Shown piece by piece: positions 5,294 to 5,947 of a DNA stretch of 5,947 bases. Both the position numbers and the translations under genes were made by a program. The stretch spans positions 1-5,947 of the forward strand of contig CAVXSB010000012.1 of the NCBI GenBank assembly GCA_963764315.1, written 5' to 3'. The stretch is from DATLWN01 sp963764315. Lineage in GTDB: Bacteria; Pseudomonadota; Zetaproteobacteria; Mariprofundales; Mariprofundaceae. Numbering within the stretch: the first letter of the stretch is position 1; the number at the start of each line of letters is the position of its first letter. The notes under the pieces are model-generated. The model was not told the DNA's origin and searched no databases. It was given only the letters and a program-made list of their open reading frames with translations.

Positions 5294-5584
5294 ATGATTC
5301 AAATTCGGCAGACCGATACGTATTCGAAATGGTTTAACCGCTTGAAAGATCAAAAGGCCAGGGCGCGTATCGATATCCGGATTCGGCGCCTTTCACTCGG
5401 AAATCCGGGCGATGTGAAACCGGTCGGTGGAGGTGTCTCGGAATTGCGTGTTGATGTCGGCAAGGGATATCGCATCTATTTCGTTCAGAGAGGCGAGGCC
5501 CTGATTGTGCTATTGGCCGGAGGAAGCAAAAGCGCACAGCAAAGCGATATCGAGCTAGCCAGGAAACTTGCAAAGGAACTGTAG
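5294..5584 (+). CDS. type II toxin of the RelE/HigB superfamily (addiction module killer protein)
   Basis: A 96-residue basic protein of the Gp49/HigB-like branch of the RelE superfamily, whose members are usually ribosome-dependent mRNA endonucleases blocked by a partner antitoxin. Family landmarks in order: an N-terminal strand and YSKWFNRLKDQKARARI (about 10-26), RIRRLSLGNPGDVKPVGGGVSELRVD in two parts (about 29-54), GKGYRIYFVQRGEALIVLLAGG (about 57-78), and a final helix after GSKSAQQSDI. The basic residues expected on the RNA-binding face, such as the Arg in GYRIYF, are present. The family's usual N-terminus fits ATG at 5294. The frame is open back to GTG at 5198, but that would run through the operator. 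The antitoxin starts ten bases after the stop and its ribosome site overlaps the stop codon, so the two are translationally linked. The protein is complete with no sign of decay. The exact RNA target is not predictable. Confidence 0.93.
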   Translation: MIQIRQTDTYSKWFNRLKDQKARARIDIRIRRLSLGNPGDVKPVGGGVSELRVDVGKGYRIYFVQRGEALIVLLAGGSKSAQQSDIELARKLAKEL

Positions 5585-5587
5585 GAG
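5583..5587 (+). promoter_or_regulatory. antitoxin ribosome-binding site overlapping the toxin stop
   Basis: AGGAG begins inside the toxin TAG and lies six bases before ATG at 5594, against three bases before the in-frame GTG at 5591. The ATG is therefore preferred. The overlap implies coupled translation of toxin and antitoxin. Confidence 0.7.
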
Positions 5588-5593
5588 TGCGTG

Positions 5594-5875
5594 ATGAGTA
5601 AGACAAAAACAACCGTATGGGATGCCAGTGAACATCTGGATTCCCCGGAAGCGATCAACGAATACCTGACCGCAGCGCTTGAGGAAGGCGACTCCGATCT
5701 ACTGCTTGCAGCGCTCGGCGACATCGCCAAAGCCAAGGGAATGGCACATTTGGCGCAAGAGACCGGGCTCGGCAGGGAAAGCCTCTACAAAGCCCTCGCC
5801 CCCGGAGCCAAACCCCGCTTCGACACCGTGATGCGTGTGATGCATTGCCTGGGCATCCACCTGGCTGCCCACTAA
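5594..5875 (+). CDS. antitoxin of the RelE/HigB-type module, HTH protein
   Basis: A 93-residue antitoxin of the putative addiction module antidote family (the type found downstream of HI1419-like toxins, HigA-like). Residues about 8-30 (WDASEHLDSPEAINEYLTAAL) form the N-terminal toxin-binding part. Then comes ALGDIAKAKGMAHLAQETGLGRESLYKAL in two pieces (about 42-68), a clear Xre-type helix-turn-helix with the recognition helix near GLGRESLYKAL. A C-terminal segment with FDTVMRVMHCLGI ends the protein. It should neutralise the toxin and repress the operon through the inverted repeat before the toxin gene. ATG at 5594 is chosen for its spacing from AGGAG. The antitoxin-second order is typical of higBA-like modules. 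A terminator follows after about 40 bases. Both genes look intact. Confidence 0.93.
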   Translation: MSKTKTTVWDASEHLDSPEAINEYLTAALEEGDSDLLLAALGDIAKAKGMAHLAQETGLGRESLYKALAPGAKPRFDTVMRVMHCLGIHLAAH

Positions 5876-5918
5876 ACAATTTCACGGATCATCGGCCGGG
5901 ATATTTGCCTATAAAGGA

Positions 5919-5947
5919 AGAGGGAAGGCCATCGCCTTCCCTCTCTT
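5919..5947 (+). terminator. terminator after the toxin-antitoxin operon, cut by the window end
   Basis: AGAGGGAAGGC at 5919-5929 pairs over 11 bases with 5934-5944 around the loop CATC, and the sequence continues CTT at the window edge, so the U tract is incomplete here. The stem core (GAGGGAAGGC and its complement) is the same as in the hairpin at 5137-5177. Confidence 0.7.

Noticed and set aside
1..5947. tRNA, rRNA, CRISPR array, riboswitch, replication origin
   Set aside because: I looked for cloverleaf arms, regularly spaced repeats and known aptamer cores and saw none. Almost all of the window is protein coding.

Overview
The window is GC-rich, with dense genes almost all on the + strand, good Shine-Dalgarno sequences and proteins of a proteobacterial type. 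Its make-up (a periplasmic-sensor HD-GYP protein, a TetR/Tag operon, an EncFtn-type ferritin, a DUF4336 protein and a reversed RelE/HigA-type module) suggests a gammaproteobacterium or close relative. This is an inference from protein style; there is no rRNA or other phylogenetic marker.

Layout. (1) 1-2220: 3' part of a membrane c-di-GMP signalling gene with an SBP_bac_3-like periplasmic sensor, a transmembrane helix, a HAMP linker and an HD-GYP phosphodiesterase domain carrying a large internal insertion. (2) 2221-3893: a compact probable operon of a TetR-family repressor, DNA-3-methyladenine glycosylase I (tag) and a small SRPBCC protein. It is preceded by a perfect 18-bp palindrome and a second, degenerate copy with the same half-site spacing, so autoregulation is likely. 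(3) 3894-4993: a 95-residue protein that closely matches the encapsulated ferritin-like (EncFtn) family, then a GC-rich hairpin and a DUF4336 protein. The EncFtn keeps its di-iron residues but ends where the helices end. It has no capsid-targeting tail, and no encapsulin gene is in the window. (4) 4994-5293: about 300 bases with no intact gene and locally AT-richer. They hold a short sequence resembling a Y1/REP-type transposase end, a 19-bp hairpin terminator, and what looks like the last 28 codons of a lost minus-strand gene. (5) 5294-5875: a toxin-antitoxin pair (toxin first, antitoxin second) with an operator-like inverted repeat just upstream and a terminator that resembles the first one at the window edge.

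How the parts may work together. The TetR protein has a single cysteine in a Gly-Cys-Pro motif, placed as in the NemR-like branch of redox/electrophile sensors, and it controls a base-excision repair enzyme that removes alkylated adenine. A chemical-stress operon is therefore a reasonable hypothesis. The EncFtn next to it would oxidise ferrous iron, another stress-related job, but here apparently without a dedicated compartment. The toxin-antitoxin module sits in a scarred intergenic region and looks like a later arrival.
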